DNA of 64,000 nucleotides, from positions 1-64,000 of the forward strand of contig NW_025963683.1 of NCBI RefSeq assembly GCF_910591885.1, given 5' to 3'. A program made the translations under genes and the position numbers. Positions 1 to 14,260 of this stretch are shown one piece after another (position 1 is the first letter of the stretch; every line of letters begins with the position of its first letter). This DNA comes from Bombus terrestris. Its lineage: Eukaryota; Arthropoda; Insecta; Hymenoptera; Apidae. The notes beneath the pieces were generated by a model. The model made no database searches, was not told the DNA's origin, and was given only the letters and a program-made list of their open reading frames with translations.

Positions 1-870
1 CCGTGGGACAACGTGGGACAACGTGGGACAACGTGGGACAACGTGGGACAACGTGGGACAACGTGGGACAACGTGGGACAACGTGGGACAACGTGGGACA
101 ACGTGGGACAACGTGGGACAACGTGGGACAACGTGGGACAACGTGGGACAACGTGGGACAACGTGGGACAACGTGGGACAACGTGGGACACCGTTGGACA
201 ACGTGGGACACCGTTGGACAACGTGGGACACCGTTGGACAACGTGGGACACCGTTGGACATCGTTGGACACCGTGGGACAACGTGGGACAACGTGGGACA
301 ACGTGGGACAACGTGGGACAACGTGGGACAACGTGGGACAACGTGGGACACCGTTGGACAACGTGGGACACCGTTGGACAACGTGGGACACCGTTGGACA
401 TCGTTGGACACCGTGGGACACCGTGGGACAACGTGGGACAACGTGGGACAACGTGGGACAACGTGGGACAACGTGGGACAACGTGGGAAACCATGGAACA
501 ACGTGGGACAACGTGGGACACCGTTGGACATCGTTGGACAACGTGGGACAACGTGGGACAACGTGGGACAACGTGGGACAACGTGGGACAACGTGGGACA
601 CCGTTGGACACCGTGGGACACCGTTGGACACCGTTGGACATCGTTGGACACCGTGGGACAACGTGGGACAACGTGGGACAACGTGGGACAACGTGGGACA
701 ACGTGGGACAACGTGGGACAACGTGGGACAACGTGGGACAACGTGGGACAACGTGGGACAACGTGGGACACCGTTGGACAACGTGGGACACCGTTGGACA
801 TCGTTGGACACCGTGGGACAACGTGGGACAACGTGGGACAACGTGGGACAACGTGGGACAACGTGGGACA

Positions 871-1310
871 CCGTTGGACATCGTTGGACATCGTTGGACA
901 TCGTGGGACACCGTTGGACATCGTTGGACATCGTTGGACACCGTTGGACACCGTTGGACAACGTGGGACATCGTGGGACAACGTGGGACAACGTGGGACA
1001 ACGTGGGACAACGTGGGACACCGTTGGACACCGTGGGACACCGTTGGACACCGTTGGACACCGTTGGACATCGTTGGACATCGTTGGACATCGTGGGACA
1101 CCGTTGGACATCGTTGGACATCGTTGGACACCGTTGGACATCGTTGGACACCGTTGGACATCGTTGGACATCGTTGGACATCGTGGGACACCGTTGGACA
1201 TCGTTGGACATCGTTGGACACCGTTGGACATCGTTGGACATCGTTGGACATCGTTGGACACCGTTGGACACCGTTGGACACCGTTGGACATCGTTGGACA
1301 TCGTGGGACA
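871..1310. repeat. 440-bp T-form cassette, copy 1
   Basis: A block of 44 units, rich in CCGTTGGACA and TCGTTGGACA, with one short G-form island of six units (961-1020, a single ACGTGGGACA, a TCGTGGGACA, then four ACGTGGGACA). Unit by unit it matches the block at 2231-2670 except for the last unit, TCGTGGGACA here and CCGTGGGACA there. A piece of its right part recurs at 1501-1610. Confidence 0.93.
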
Positions 1311-1730
1311 ACGTGGGACAACGTGGGACAACGTGGGACAACGTGGGACAACGTGGGACAACGTGGGACATCGTGGGACAACGTGGGACAACGTGGGACA
1401 ACGTGGGACAACGTGGGACAACGTGGGACAACGTGGGACACCGTTGGACACCGTGGGACACCGTTGGACACCGTTGGACATCGTTGGACACCGTGGGACA
1501 TCGTGGGACACCGTTGGACATCGTTGGACATCGTTGGACACCGTTGGACATCGTTGGACATCGTTGGACATCGTTGGACACCGTTGGACACCGTTGGACA
1601 CCGTTGGACAACGTGGGACAACGTGGGACAACGTGGGACACCGTTGGACACCGTGGGACACCGTTGGACACCGTTGGACATCGTTGGACAACGTGGGACA
1701 CCGTTGGACACCGTGGGACAACGTGGGACA

Positions 1731-3410
1731 ACGTGGGACAACGTGGGACAACGTGGGACACCGTTGGACAACGTGGGACACCGTTGGACATCGTTGGACA
1801 CCGTGGGACAACGTGGGACAACGTGGGACCACGTGGGACAACGTGGGACAACGTGGGACAACGTGGGACAACGTGGGACAACGTGGGACAACGTGGGACA
1901 ACGTGGGACAACGTGGGACAACGTGGGACACCGTTGGACATCGTTGGACACCGTGGGACACCGTGGGACAACGTGGGACAACGTGGGACAACGTGGGACA
2001 ACGTGGGACAACGTGGGAAACCATGGAACAACGTGGGACAACGTGGGACACCGTTGGACATCGTTGGACAACGTGGGACAACGTGGGACAACGTGGGACA
2101 ACGTGGGACAACGTGGGACACCGTTGGACACCGTGGGACACCGTTGGACACCGTTGGACATCGTTGGACACCGTGGGACAACGTGGGACAACGTGGGACA
2201 ACGTGGGACAACGTGGGACAACGTGGGACACCGTTGGACATCGTTGGACATCGTTGGACATCGTGGGACACCGTTGGACATCGTTGGACATCGTTGGACA
2301 CCGTTGGACACCGTTGGACAACGTGGGACATCGTGGGACAACGTGGGACAACGTGGGACAACGTGGGACAACGTGGGACACCGTTGGACACCGTGGGACA
2401 CCGTTGGACACCGTTGGACACCGTTGGACATCGTTGGACATCGTTGGACATCGTGGGACACCGTTGGACATCGTTGGACATCGTTGGACACCGTTGGACA
2501 TCGTTGGACACCGTTGGACATCGTTGGACATCGTTGGACATCGTGGGACACCGTTGGACATCGTTGGACATCGTTGGACACCGTTGGACATCGTTGGACA
2601 TCGTTGGACATCGTTGGACACCGTTGGACACCGTTGGACACCGTTGGACATCGTTGGACACCGTGGGACAACGTGGGACAACGTGGGACAACGTGGGACA
2701 ACGTGGGACAACGTGGGACAACGTGGGACATCGTGGGACAACGTGGGACAACGTGGGACAACGTGGGACAACGTGGGACAACGTGGGACAACGTGGGACA
2801 ACGTGGGACAACGTGGGACAACGTGGGACACCGTTGGACATCGCTGGACACCGTTGGACATCGTTGGACACCGTGGGACAACGTGGGACAACGTGGGACA
2901 ACGTGGGACACCGTTGGACACCGTTGGACACCGTTGGACACCGTTGGACATCGTTGGACACCGTGGGACAACGTGGGACAACGTGGGACAACGTGGGACA
3001 TCGTGGGACAACGTGGGACAACGTGGGACAACGTGGGACAACGTTGGACATCGTTGGACACCGTTGGACACCGTGGGACAACGTGGGACAACGTGGGACA
3101 ACGTGGGACAACGTGGGACAACGTGGGACAACGTGGGACAACGTGGGACAACGTGGGACAACGTGGGACAACGTGGGACAACGTGGGACAACGTGGGACA
3201 ACGTGGGACACCGTTGGACATCGTTGGACACCGTGGGACAACGTGGGACAACGTGGGACAACGTGGGACATCGTGGGACATCGTTGGACATCGTTGGACA
3301 CCGTTGGACATCGTTGGACATCGTTGGACACCGTGGGACAACGTGGGACAACGTGGGACAACGTGGGACAACGTGGGACAACGTGGGACAACGTGGGACA
3401 ACGTGGGACA
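1731..3410. repeat. Higher-order duplication, 3,720-bp offset, left copy
   Basis: Unit order and rare variants here recur at 5451-7130 with an offset of 3,720 bp. Shared markers include ACGTGGGACC (1821 and 5541), the CCATGG dimer (2011 and 5721, offset 3,710 because one G-form unit is missing locally), the 440-bp cassette, TCGCTGGACA (2841 and 6561), and a TCGTGGGACA-TCGTTGGACA-TCGTTGGACA step near 3271 and 6991. The bounds are approximate, since the flanks are runs of identical G-form units. Confidence 0.85.
2231..2670. repeat. 440-bp T-form cassette, copy 2
   Basis: Same 44-unit order as copy 1, ending in CCGTGGGACA. It lies inside the left copy of the 3,720-bp-offset duplication. Confidence 0.93.
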
Positions 3411-5450
3411 CCGTTGGACAACGTGGGACACCGTTGGACAACGTGGGACACCGTTGGACATCGTTGGACACCGTGGGACACCGTGGGACAACGTGGGACA
3501 ACGTGGGACAACGTGGGACAACGTGGGACAACGTGGGACAACGTGGGACAACGTGGGACAACGTGGGACAACGTGGGACAACGTGGGACAACGTGGGACA
3601 ACGTGGGACAACGTGGGACAACGTGGGACAACGTGGGACAACGTGGGACAACGTGGGACAACGTGGGACACCGTTGGACAACGTGGGACACCGTTGGACA
3701 ACGTGGGACACCGTTGGACATCGTTGGACACCGTGGGACAACGTGGGACAACGTGGGACAACGTGGGACAACGTGGGACAACGTGGGACAACGTGGGACA
3801 ACGTGGGACACCGTTGGACAACGTGGGACACCGTTGGACAACGTGGGACACCGTTGGACATCGTTGGACACCGTGGGACACCGTGGGACACCGTTGGACA
3901 CCGTTGGACACCGTTGGACATCGTTGGACACCGTGGGACAACGTGGGACAACGTGGGACAACGTGGGACAACGTGGGACAACGTGGGACAACGTGGGACA
4001 ACGTGGGACATCGTGGGACAACGTGGGACAACGTGGGACAACGTGGGACAACGTGGGACACCGTTGGACAACGTGGGACACCGTTGGACATCGTTGGACA
4101 CCGTGGGACAACGTGGGACAACGTGGGACCACGTGGGACAACGTGGGACAACGTGGGACAACGTGGGACAACGTGGGACAACGTGGGACAACGTGGGACA
4201 ACGTGGGACATCGTGGGACAACGTGGGACAACGTGGGACAACGTGGGACAACGTGGGACAACGTGGGACAACGTGGGACACCGTTGGACACCGTGGGACA
4301 CCGTTGGACACCGTTGGACATCGTTGGACACCGTGGGACAACGTGGGACAACGTGGGACAACGTGGGACAACGTGGGACAACGTGGGACAACGTGGGACA
4401 ACGTGGGACAACGTGGGACAACGTGGGACAACGTGGGACAACGTGGGACAACGTGGGACACCGTTGGACACCGTTGGACATCGTTGGACACCGTGGGACA
4501 ACGTGGGACAACGTGGGACAACGTGGGACAACGTGGGACACCGTTGGACACCGTGGGACACCGTTGGACACCGTTGGACATCGTTGGACACCGTGGGACA
4601 ACGTGGGACAACGTGGGACAACGTGGGACACCGTTGGACACCGTGGGACACCGTTGGACACCGTTGGACATCGTTGGACACCGTGGGACAACGTGGGACA
4701 ACGTGGGACAACGTGGGACAACGTGGGACAACGTGGGACAACGTGGGACAACGTGGGACACCGTTGGACACCGTGGGACACCGTTGGACACCGTTGGACA
4801 TCGTTGGACACCGTGGGACAACGTGGGACAACGTGGGACAACGTGGGACAACGTGGGACAACGTGGGACAACGTGGGACAACGTGGGACAACGTGGGACA
4901 ACGTGGGACAACGTGGGACAACGTGGGACAACGTGGGACAACGTGGGACAACGTGGGACACCGTTGGACACCGTTGGACATCGTTGGACACCGTGGGACA
5001 ACGTGGGACAACGTGGGACAACGTGGGACAACGTGGGACACCGTTGGACACCGTGGGACACCGTTGGACACCGTTGGACATCGTTGGACACCGTGGGACA
5101 ACGTGGGACAACGTGGGACAACGTGGGACACCGTTGGACACCGTGGGACACCGTTGGACACCGTTGGACATCGTTGGACACCGTGGGACAACGTGGGACA
5201 ACGTGGGACAACGTGGGACAACGTGGGACAACGTGGGACAACGTGGGACAACGTGGGACACCGTTGGACACCGTGGGACACCGTTGGACACCGTTGGACA
5301 TCGTTGGACACCGTGGGACAACGTGGGACAACGTGGGACAACGTGGGACAACGTGGGACAACGTGGGACAACGTGGGACAACGTGGGACAACGTGGGACA
5401 ACGTGGGACAACGTGGGACAACGTGGGACATCGTGGGACAACGTGGGACA

Positions 5451-7130
5451 ACGTGGGACAACGTGGGACAACGTGGGACACCGTTGGACAACGTGGGACA
5501 CCGTTGGACATCGTTGGACACCGTGGGACAACGTGGGACAACGTGGGACCACGTGGGACAACGTGGGACAACGTGGGACAACGTGGGACAACGTGGGACA
5601 ACGTGGGACAACGTGGGACAACGTGGGACAACGTGGGACAACGTGGGACACCGTTGGACATCGTTGGACACCGTGGGACACCGTGGGACAACGTGGGACA
5701 ACGTGGGACAACGTGGGACAACGTGGGAAACCATGGAACAACGTGGGACAACGTGGGACACCGTTGGACATCGTTGGACAACGTGGGACAACGTGGGACA
5801 ACGTGGGACAACGTGGGACAACGTGGGACAACGTGGGACACCGTTGGACACCGTGGGACACCGTTGGACACCGTTGGACATCGTTGGACACCGTGGGACA
5901 ACGTGGGACAACGTGGGACAACGTGGGACAACGTGGGACAACGTGGGACACCGTTGGACATCGTTGGACATCGTTGGACATCGTGGGACACCGTTGGACA
6001 TCGTTGGACATCGTTGGACACCGTTGGACACCGTTGGACAACGTGGGACATCGTGGGACAACGTGGGACAACGTGGGACAACGTGGGACAACGTGGGACA
6101 CCGTTGGACACCGTGGGACACCGTTGGACACCGTTGGACACCGTTGGACATCGTTGGACATCGTTGGACATCGTGGGACACCGTTGGACATCGTTGGACA
6201 TCGTTGGACACCGTTGGACATCGTTGGACACCGTTGGACATCGTTGGACATCGTTGGACATCGTGGGACACCGTTGGACATCGTTGGACATCGTTGGACA
6301 CCGTTGGACATCGTTGGACATCGTTGGACATCGTTGGACACCGTTGGACACCGTTGGACACCGTTGGACATCGTTGGACACCGTGGGACAACGTGGGACA
6401 ACGTGGGACAACGTGGGACAACGTGGGACAACGTGGGACAACGTGGGACATCGTGGGACAACGTGGGACAACGTGGGACAACGTGGGACAACGTGGGACA
6501 ACGTGGGACAACGTGGGACAACGTGGGACAACGTGGGACAACGTGGGACACCGTTGGACATCGCTGGACACCGTTGGACATCGTTGGACACCGTGGGACA
6601 ACGTGGGACAACGTGGGACAACGTGGGACACCGTTGGACACCGTTGGACACCGTTGGACACCGTTGGACATCGTTGGACACCGTGGGACAACGTGGGACA
6701 ACGTGGGACAACGTGGGACATCGTGGGACAACGTGGGACAACGTGGGACAACGTGGGACAACGTTGGACATCGTTGGACACCGTTGGACACCGTGGGACA
6801 ACGTGGGACAACGTGGGACAACGTGGGACAACGTGGGACAACGTGGGACAACGTGGGACAACGTGGGACAACGTGGGACAACGTGGGACAACGTGGGACA
6901 ACGTGGGACAACGTGGGACAACGTGGGACACCGTTGGACATCGTTGGACACCGTGGGACAACGTGGGACAACGTGGGACAACGTGGGACATCGTGGGACA
7001 TCGTTGGACATCGTTGGACACCGTTGGACATCGTTGGACATCGTTGGACACCGTGGGACAACGTGGGACAACGTGGGACAACGTGGGACAACGTGGGACA
7101 ACGTGGGACAACGTGGGACAACGTGGGACA
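5451..7130. repeat. Higher-order duplication, 3,720-bp offset, right copy
   Basis: This is the partner of 1731-3410, with the same series of rare units and the same 440-bp cassette. Past about 7130 the copies diverge through different lengths of a G-form run, so the end is set there. Confidence 0.85.
5951..6390. repeat. 440-bp T-form cassette, copy 3
   Basis: Same unit order as copy 2 at an offset of exactly 3,720 bp. It was carried along by the larger duplication. Confidence 0.93.
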
Positions 7131-8080
7131 ACGTGGGACAACGTGGGACACCGTTGGACAACGTGGGACACCGTTGGACAACGTGGGACACCGTTGGACA
7201 TCGTTGGACACCGTGGGACACCGTGGGACAACGTGGGACAACGTGGGACAACGTGGGACAACGTGGGACAACGTGGGACAACGTGGGACAACGTGGGACA
7301 ACGTGGGACAACGTGGGACAACGTGGGACAACGTGGGACAACGTGGGACAACGTGGGACAACGTGGGACAACGTGGGACAACGTGGGACAACGTGGGACA
7401 ACGTGGGACACCGTTGGACAACGTGGGACACCGTTGGACAACGTGGGACACCGTTGGACATCGTTGGACACCGTGGGACAACGTGGGACAACGTGGGACA
7501 ACGTGGGACAACGTGGGACAACGTGGGACAACGTGGGACAACGTGGGACACCGTTGGACAACGTGGGACACCGTTGGACAACGTGGGACACCGTTGGACA
7601 TCGTTGGACACCGTGGGACACCGTGGGACAACGTGGGACAACGTGGGACAACGTGGGACAACGTGGGACAACGTGGGACAACGTGGGAAACCATGGAACA
7701 ACGTGGGACAACGTGGGACACCGTTGGACATCGTTGGACAACGTGGGACAACGTGGGACAACGTGGGACAACGTGGGACAACGTGGGACAACGTGGGACA
7801 CCGTTGGACACCGTGGGACACCGTTGGACACCGTTGGACATCGTGGGACACCGTGGGACAACGTGGGACAACGTGGGACAACGTGGGACAACGTGGGACA
7901 ACGTGGGACAACGTGGGACAACGTGGGACAACGTGGGACAACGTGGGACAACGTGGGACAACGTGGGACAACGTGGGACACCGTTGGACAACGTGGGACA
8001 CCGTTGGACATCGTTGGACACCGTGGGACAACGTGGGACAACGTGGGACAACGTGGGACAACGTGGGACAACGTGGGACA

Positions 8081-8520
8081 CCGTTGGACATCGTTGGACA
8101 TCGTTGGACATCGTGGGACACCGTTGGACATCGTTGGACATCGTTGGACACCGTTGGACACCGTTGGACAACGTGGGACATCGTGGGACAACGTGGGACA
8201 ACGTGGGACAACGTGGGACAACGTGGGACACCGTTGGACACCGTGGGACACCGTTGGACACCGTTGGACACCGTTGGACATCGTTGGACATCGTTGGACA
8301 TCGTGGGACACCGTTGGACATCGTTGGACATCGTTGGACACCGTTGGACATCGTTGGACACCGTTGGACATCGTTGGACATCGTTGGACATCGTGGGACA
8401 CCGTTGGACATCGTTGGACATCGTTGGACACCGTTGGACATCGTTGGACATCGTTGGACATCGTTGGACACCGTTGGACACCGTTGGACACCGTTGGACA
8501 TCGTTGGACATCGTGGGACA
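8081..8520. repeat. 440-bp T-form cassette, copy 4
   Basis: All 44 units are in the same order as copy 1, including the final TCGTGGGACA. It therefore shares the copy-1 end variant rather than that of copies 2 and 3. Confidence 0.93.
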
Positions 8521-10260
8521 ACGTGGGACAACGTGGGACAACGTGGGACAACGTGGGACAACGTGGGACAACGTGGGACATCGTGGGACAACGTGGGACA
8601 ACGTGGGACAACGTGGGACAACGTGGGACAACGTGGGACACCGTTGGACACCGTGGGACACCGTTGGACACCGTTGGACATCGTTGGACACCGTGGGACA
8701 ACGTGGGACAACGTGGGACAACGTGGGACAACGTGGGACAACGTGGGACAACGTGGGACAACGTGGGACAACGTGGGACAACGTGGGACAACGTGGGACA
8801 ACGTGGGACAACGTGGGACATCGTGGGACAACGTGGGACAACGTGGGACAACGTGGGACAACGTGGGACATCGTTGGACACCGTGGGACATCGTTGGACA
8901 CCGTGGGACAACGTGGGACAACGTGGGACAACGTGGGACAACGTGGGACAACGTCGGACAACGTGGGACAACGTGGGACAACGTGGGACAACGTGGGACA
9001 ACGTGGGACACCGTTGGACACCGTTGGACACCGTTGGACACCGTTGGACATCGTTGGACACCGTGGGACAACGTGGGACAACGTGGGACAACGTGGGACA
9101 TCGTGGGACAACGTGGGACAACGTGGGACAACGTGGGACAACGTTGGACATCGTTGGACACCGATGGACACCGTGGGACAACGTGGGACAACGAGGGACA
9201 ACGTGGGACAACGTGGGACAACGTGGGACAACGTGGGACAACGTGGGACAACGTGGGACAACGTGGGACAACGTGGGACAACGTGGGACAACGTGGGACA
9301 ACGTGGGACATCGTGGGACAACGTGGGACACCGTTGGACATCGTTGGACATCGTTGGACACCGTTGGACATCGTTGGACATCGTTGGACAACGTGGGACA
9401 ACGTGGGACAACGTGGGACAACGTGGGACACCGTTGGACACCGTGGGACACCGTTGGACACCGTTGGACATCGTTGGACACCGTGGGACAACGTGGGACA
9501 CCGTTGGACACCGTTGGACATCGTTGGACACCGTGGGACAACGTGGGACAACGTGGGACAACGTGGGACAACGTGGGACAACGTGGGACAACGTGGGACA
9601 ACGTGGGACAACGTGGGACAACGTGGGACAACGTGGGACAACGTGGGACAACGTGGGACATCGTGGGACAACGTGGGACAACGTGGGACAACGTGGGACA
9701 CCGTGGGACAACGTGGGACAACGTGGGACAACGTGGGACAACGTGGGACAACGTGGGACAACGTGGGACATCGTGGGACAACGTGGGACAACGTGGGACA
9801 ACGTGGGACAACGTGGGACAACGTGGGACACCGTTGGACACCGTGGGACACCGTTGGACACCGTTGGACATCGTTGGACACCGTGGGACAACGTGGGACA
9901 ACGTGGGACAACGTGGGACACCGTTGGACATCGTTGGACACCGTGGGACAACGTGGGACAACGTGGGACAACGTGGGAGAACGTGGGACAACGTGGGACA
10001 ACGTGGGACAACGTGGGACAACGTGGGACAACGTGGGACATCGTGGGACAACGTGGGACAACGTGGGACAACGTGGGACAACGTGGGACACCGTTGGACA
10101 ACGTGGGACACCGTTGGACATCGTTGGACACCGTGGGACAACGTGGGACAACGTGGGACCACGTGGGACAACGTGGGACAACGTGGGACAACGTGGGACA
10201 ACGTGGGACAACGTGGGACAACGTGGGACAACGTGGGACAACGTGGGACATCGTGGGACA

Positions 10261-13200
10261 ACGTGGGACAACGTGGGACAACGTGGGACAACGTGGGACA
10301 CCGTTGGACAACGTGGGACACCGTTGGACATCGTTGGACACCGTGGGACAACGTGGGACAACGTGGGACCACGTGGGACAACGTGGGACAACGTGGGACA
10401 ACGTGGGACAACGTGGGACAACGTGGGACAACGTGGGACAACGTGGGACACCGTTGGACATCGTTGGACACCGTGGGACACCGTGGGACAACGTGGGACA
10501 ACGTGGGACAACGTGGGACAACGTGGGAAACCATGGAACAACGTGGGACAACGTGGGACACCGTTGGACATCGTTGGACAACGTGGGACAACGTGGGACA
10601 ACGTGGGACAACGTGGGACAACGTGGGACAACGTGGGACACCGTTGGACACCGTGGGACACCGTTGGACACCGTTGGACATCGTTGGACACCGTGGGACA
10701 ACGTGGGACAACGTGGGACAACGTGGGACAACGGGGGACAACGTGGGACAACGTGGGACAACGTGGGACAACGTGGGACAACGTGGGACAACGTGGGACA
10801 ACGTGGGACAACGTGGGACAACGTGGGACACCGTTGGACACCGTGGGACACCGTTGGACAACGTGGGACACCGTTGGACATCGTTGGACACCGTGGGACA
10901 ACGTGGGACAACGTGGGACAACGTGGGACAACGTGGGACAACGTGGGACACCGTTGGACATCGTTGGACATCGTTGGACATCGTTGGACATCGTGGGACA
11001 CCGTTGGACATCGTTGGACATCGTTGGACACCGTTGGACATCGTTGGACATCGTTGGACATCGTTGGACACCGTTGGACACCGTTGGACACCGTTGGACA
11101 TCGTTGGACACCGTGGGACAACGTGGGACAACGTGGGACAACGTGGGACAACGTGGGACAACGTGGGACAACGTGGGACAACGTGGGACATCGTGGGACA
11201 ACGTGGGACAACGTGGGACAACGTGGGACAACGTGGGACACCGTTGGACAACGTGGGACACCGTTGGACATCGTTGGACACCGTGGGACAACGTGGGACA
11301 ACGTGTGACCACGTGGGACAACGTGGGACAACGTGGGACAACGTGGGACAACGTGGGACAACGTGGGACAACGTGGGACAACGTGGGACATCGTGGGACA
11401 ACGTGGGACAACGTGGGACAACGTGGGACAACGTGGGACAACGTGGGACAACGTGGGACACCGTTGGACACCGTGGGACACCGTTGGACACCGTTGGACA
11501 TCGTTGGACACCGTGGGACAACGTGGGACAACGTGGGACAACGTGGGACAACGTGGGACAACGTGGGACAACGTGGGACAACGTGGGACAACGTGGGACA
11601 ACGTGGGACAACGTGGGACAACGTGGGACAACGTTGCACAACGTGGGACACCGTTGGACATCGTTGGACACCGTGGGACAACGTGGGACAACGTGGGACA
11701 ACGTGGGACAACGTGGGACAACGTGGGACACCGCTGGACATCGTTGGACATCGTTGGACATCGTGGGACACCGTTGGACATCGTTGGACATCGTTGGACA
11801 CCGTTGGACACCGTTGGACAACGTGGGACATCGTGGGACAACGTGGGACAACGTGGGACAACGTGGGACAACGTGGGACACCGTTGGACACCGTGGGACA
11901 CCGTTGGACACCGTTGGACACCGTTGGACATCGTTGGACATCGTTGGACATCGTGGGACACCGTTGGACATCGTTGGACATCGTTGGACACCGTTGGACA
12001 TCGTTGGACACCGTTGGACATCGTTGGACATCGTTGGACATCTTGGGACACCGTTGGACATCGTTGGACATCGTTGGACACCGTTGGACATCGTTGGACA
12101 TCGTTGGACATCGTTGGACACCGTTGGACACCGTTGGACACCGTTGGACATCGTTGGACACCGTGGGACAACGTGGGACAACGTGGGACAACGTGGGACA
12201 ACGTGGGACAACGTGGGACAACGTGGGACATCGTGGGACAACGTGGGACAACGTGGGACAACGTGGGACAACGTGGGACAACGTGGGACACCGTTGGACA
12301 CCGTGGGACACCGTTGGACACCGTTGGACATCGTTGGACACCGTGGGACAACGTGGGACAACGTGGGACAACATGGGACAACGTGGGACAACGTGGGACA
12401 ACGTGGGACAACGTGGGACAACGTGGGACAACGTGGGACAACGTGGGACATCGTGGGACAACGTGGGACAACGTGGGACAACGTGGGACAACGTGGGACA
12501 TCGTTGGACACCGTTGGACATCGTTGGACACCGTGGGACAACGTGGGACAACGTGGGACAACGTGGGACAACGTGGGACAACGTGGGACAACGTGGGACA
12601 ACGTGGGACAACGTGGGACAACGTGGGACAACGTGGGACACCGTTGGACACCGTTGGACACCGTTGGACACCGTTGGACATCGTTGGACACCGTGGGACA
12701 ACGTGGGACAACGTGGGACAACGTGGGACATCGTGGGACAACGTGGGACAACGTGGGACAACGTGGGACAACGTTGGACATCGTTGGACACCGTTGGACA
12801 CCGTGGGACAACGTGGGACAACGTGGGACAACGTGGGACAACGTGGGACAACGTGGGACAACGTGGGACAACGTGGGACAACGTGGGACAACGTGGGACA
12901 ACGTGGGACAACGTGGGACAACGTGGGACAACGTGGGACAACGTGGGACATCGTGGGACAACGTGGGACAACGTGGGACAACGTGGGACAACGTGGGACA
13001 ACGTGGGACACCGTTGGACATCGTTGGACACCGTGGGACAACGTGGGACAACGTGGGACAACGTGGGACACCGTTGGACACCGTTGGACACCGTTGGACA
13101 CCGTTGGACATCGTTGGACACCGTGGGACAACGTGGGACAACGTGGGACAACGTGGGAAACCATGGAACAACGTGGGACAACGTGGGACACCGTTGGACA

Positions 13201-13990
13201 TCGTTGGACAACGTGGGACAACGTGGGACAACGTGGGACAACGTGGGACAACGTGGGACAACGTGGGACACCGTTGGACATCGTTGGACACCGTGGGACA
13301 ACGTGGGACAACGTGGGAAACCATGGAACAACGTGGGACAACGTGGGACACCGTTGGACATCGTTGGACAACGTGGGACAACGTGGGACAACGTGGGACA
13401 ACGTGGGACATCGTGGGACAACGTGGGACAACGTGGGACAACGTGGGACAACGTGGAACACCGTTGGACAACGTGGGACACCGTTGGACATCGTTGGACA
13501 CCGTGGGACAACGTGGGACAACGTGGGACCACGTGGTACAACGTGGGACAACGTGGGACAACGTGGGACATCGTTGGACATCGTTGGACACCGTGGGACA
13601 ACGTGGGACAACGTGGGAAAACGTGGGACAACGTGGGACACCGTTGGACATCGCTGGACACCGTTGGACATCGTTGGACACCGTGGGACAACGTGGGACA
13701 ACGTGGGACAACGTGGGACAACGTGGGACAACGTGGGACAACGTGGGACAACGTGGGACAACGTGGGAAAACGTGGGACAACGTGGGACACCGTTGGACA
13801 TCGCTGGACACCGTTGGACATCGTTGGACACCGTGGGACAACGTGGGACAACGTGGGACATCGTGGGACAACGTGGGACAACGTGGGACAACGTGGGACA
13901 TCGTGGGACACCGTGGGACAACGTGGGACAACGTGGGACAACGTGGGACAACGTCGGACAACGTGGGACAACGTGGGACATCGTGGGACA
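10261..13990. repeat. 4.0-kb higher-order repeat, left copy
   Basis: This block recurs at 14261-18000. The offset is 4,000 bp at the left and 4,010 bp after one extra G-form unit near 14,730. Paired rare units include ACGTGGGACC (10361/14361), ACGGGGGACA (10731/14741), ACGTGTGACC (11301/15311), ACGTTGCACA (11631/15641), TCTTGGGACA (12041/16051), an isolated ACATGGGACA (12371/16381), CCATGG dimers (13151/17161, 13311/17321), ACGTGGAACA (13451/17461), ACGTGGTACA (13531/17541) and ACGTCGGACA (13951/17961). A few units near 10,840-10,880 differ between copies. Confidence 0.9.
11731..12170. repeat. 440-bp T-form cassette, copy 5
   Basis: Same order as copy 2 with two private changes: the first unit is CCGCTGGACA and the second internal TCGTGGGACA (12041) is TCTTGGGACA. 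Both changes recur in copy 6, so copies 5 and 6 are sisters. Confidence 0.92.
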
Positions 13991-14260
13991 CCGTTGGACA
14001 CCGTTGGACATCGTTGGACACCGTGGGACAACGTGGGACAACGTGGGACAACGTGGGACAACGTGGGACAACGTGGGACAACGTGGGACAACGTGGGACA
14101 ACGTGGGACAACGTGGGACAACGTGGGACAACGTGGGACAACGTGGGACAACGTGGGACAACGTGGGACAACGTGGGACAACGTGGGACACCGTTGGACA
14201 ACGTGGGACACCGTTGGACATCGTTGGACACCGTGGGACAACGTGGGACAACGTGTGACC

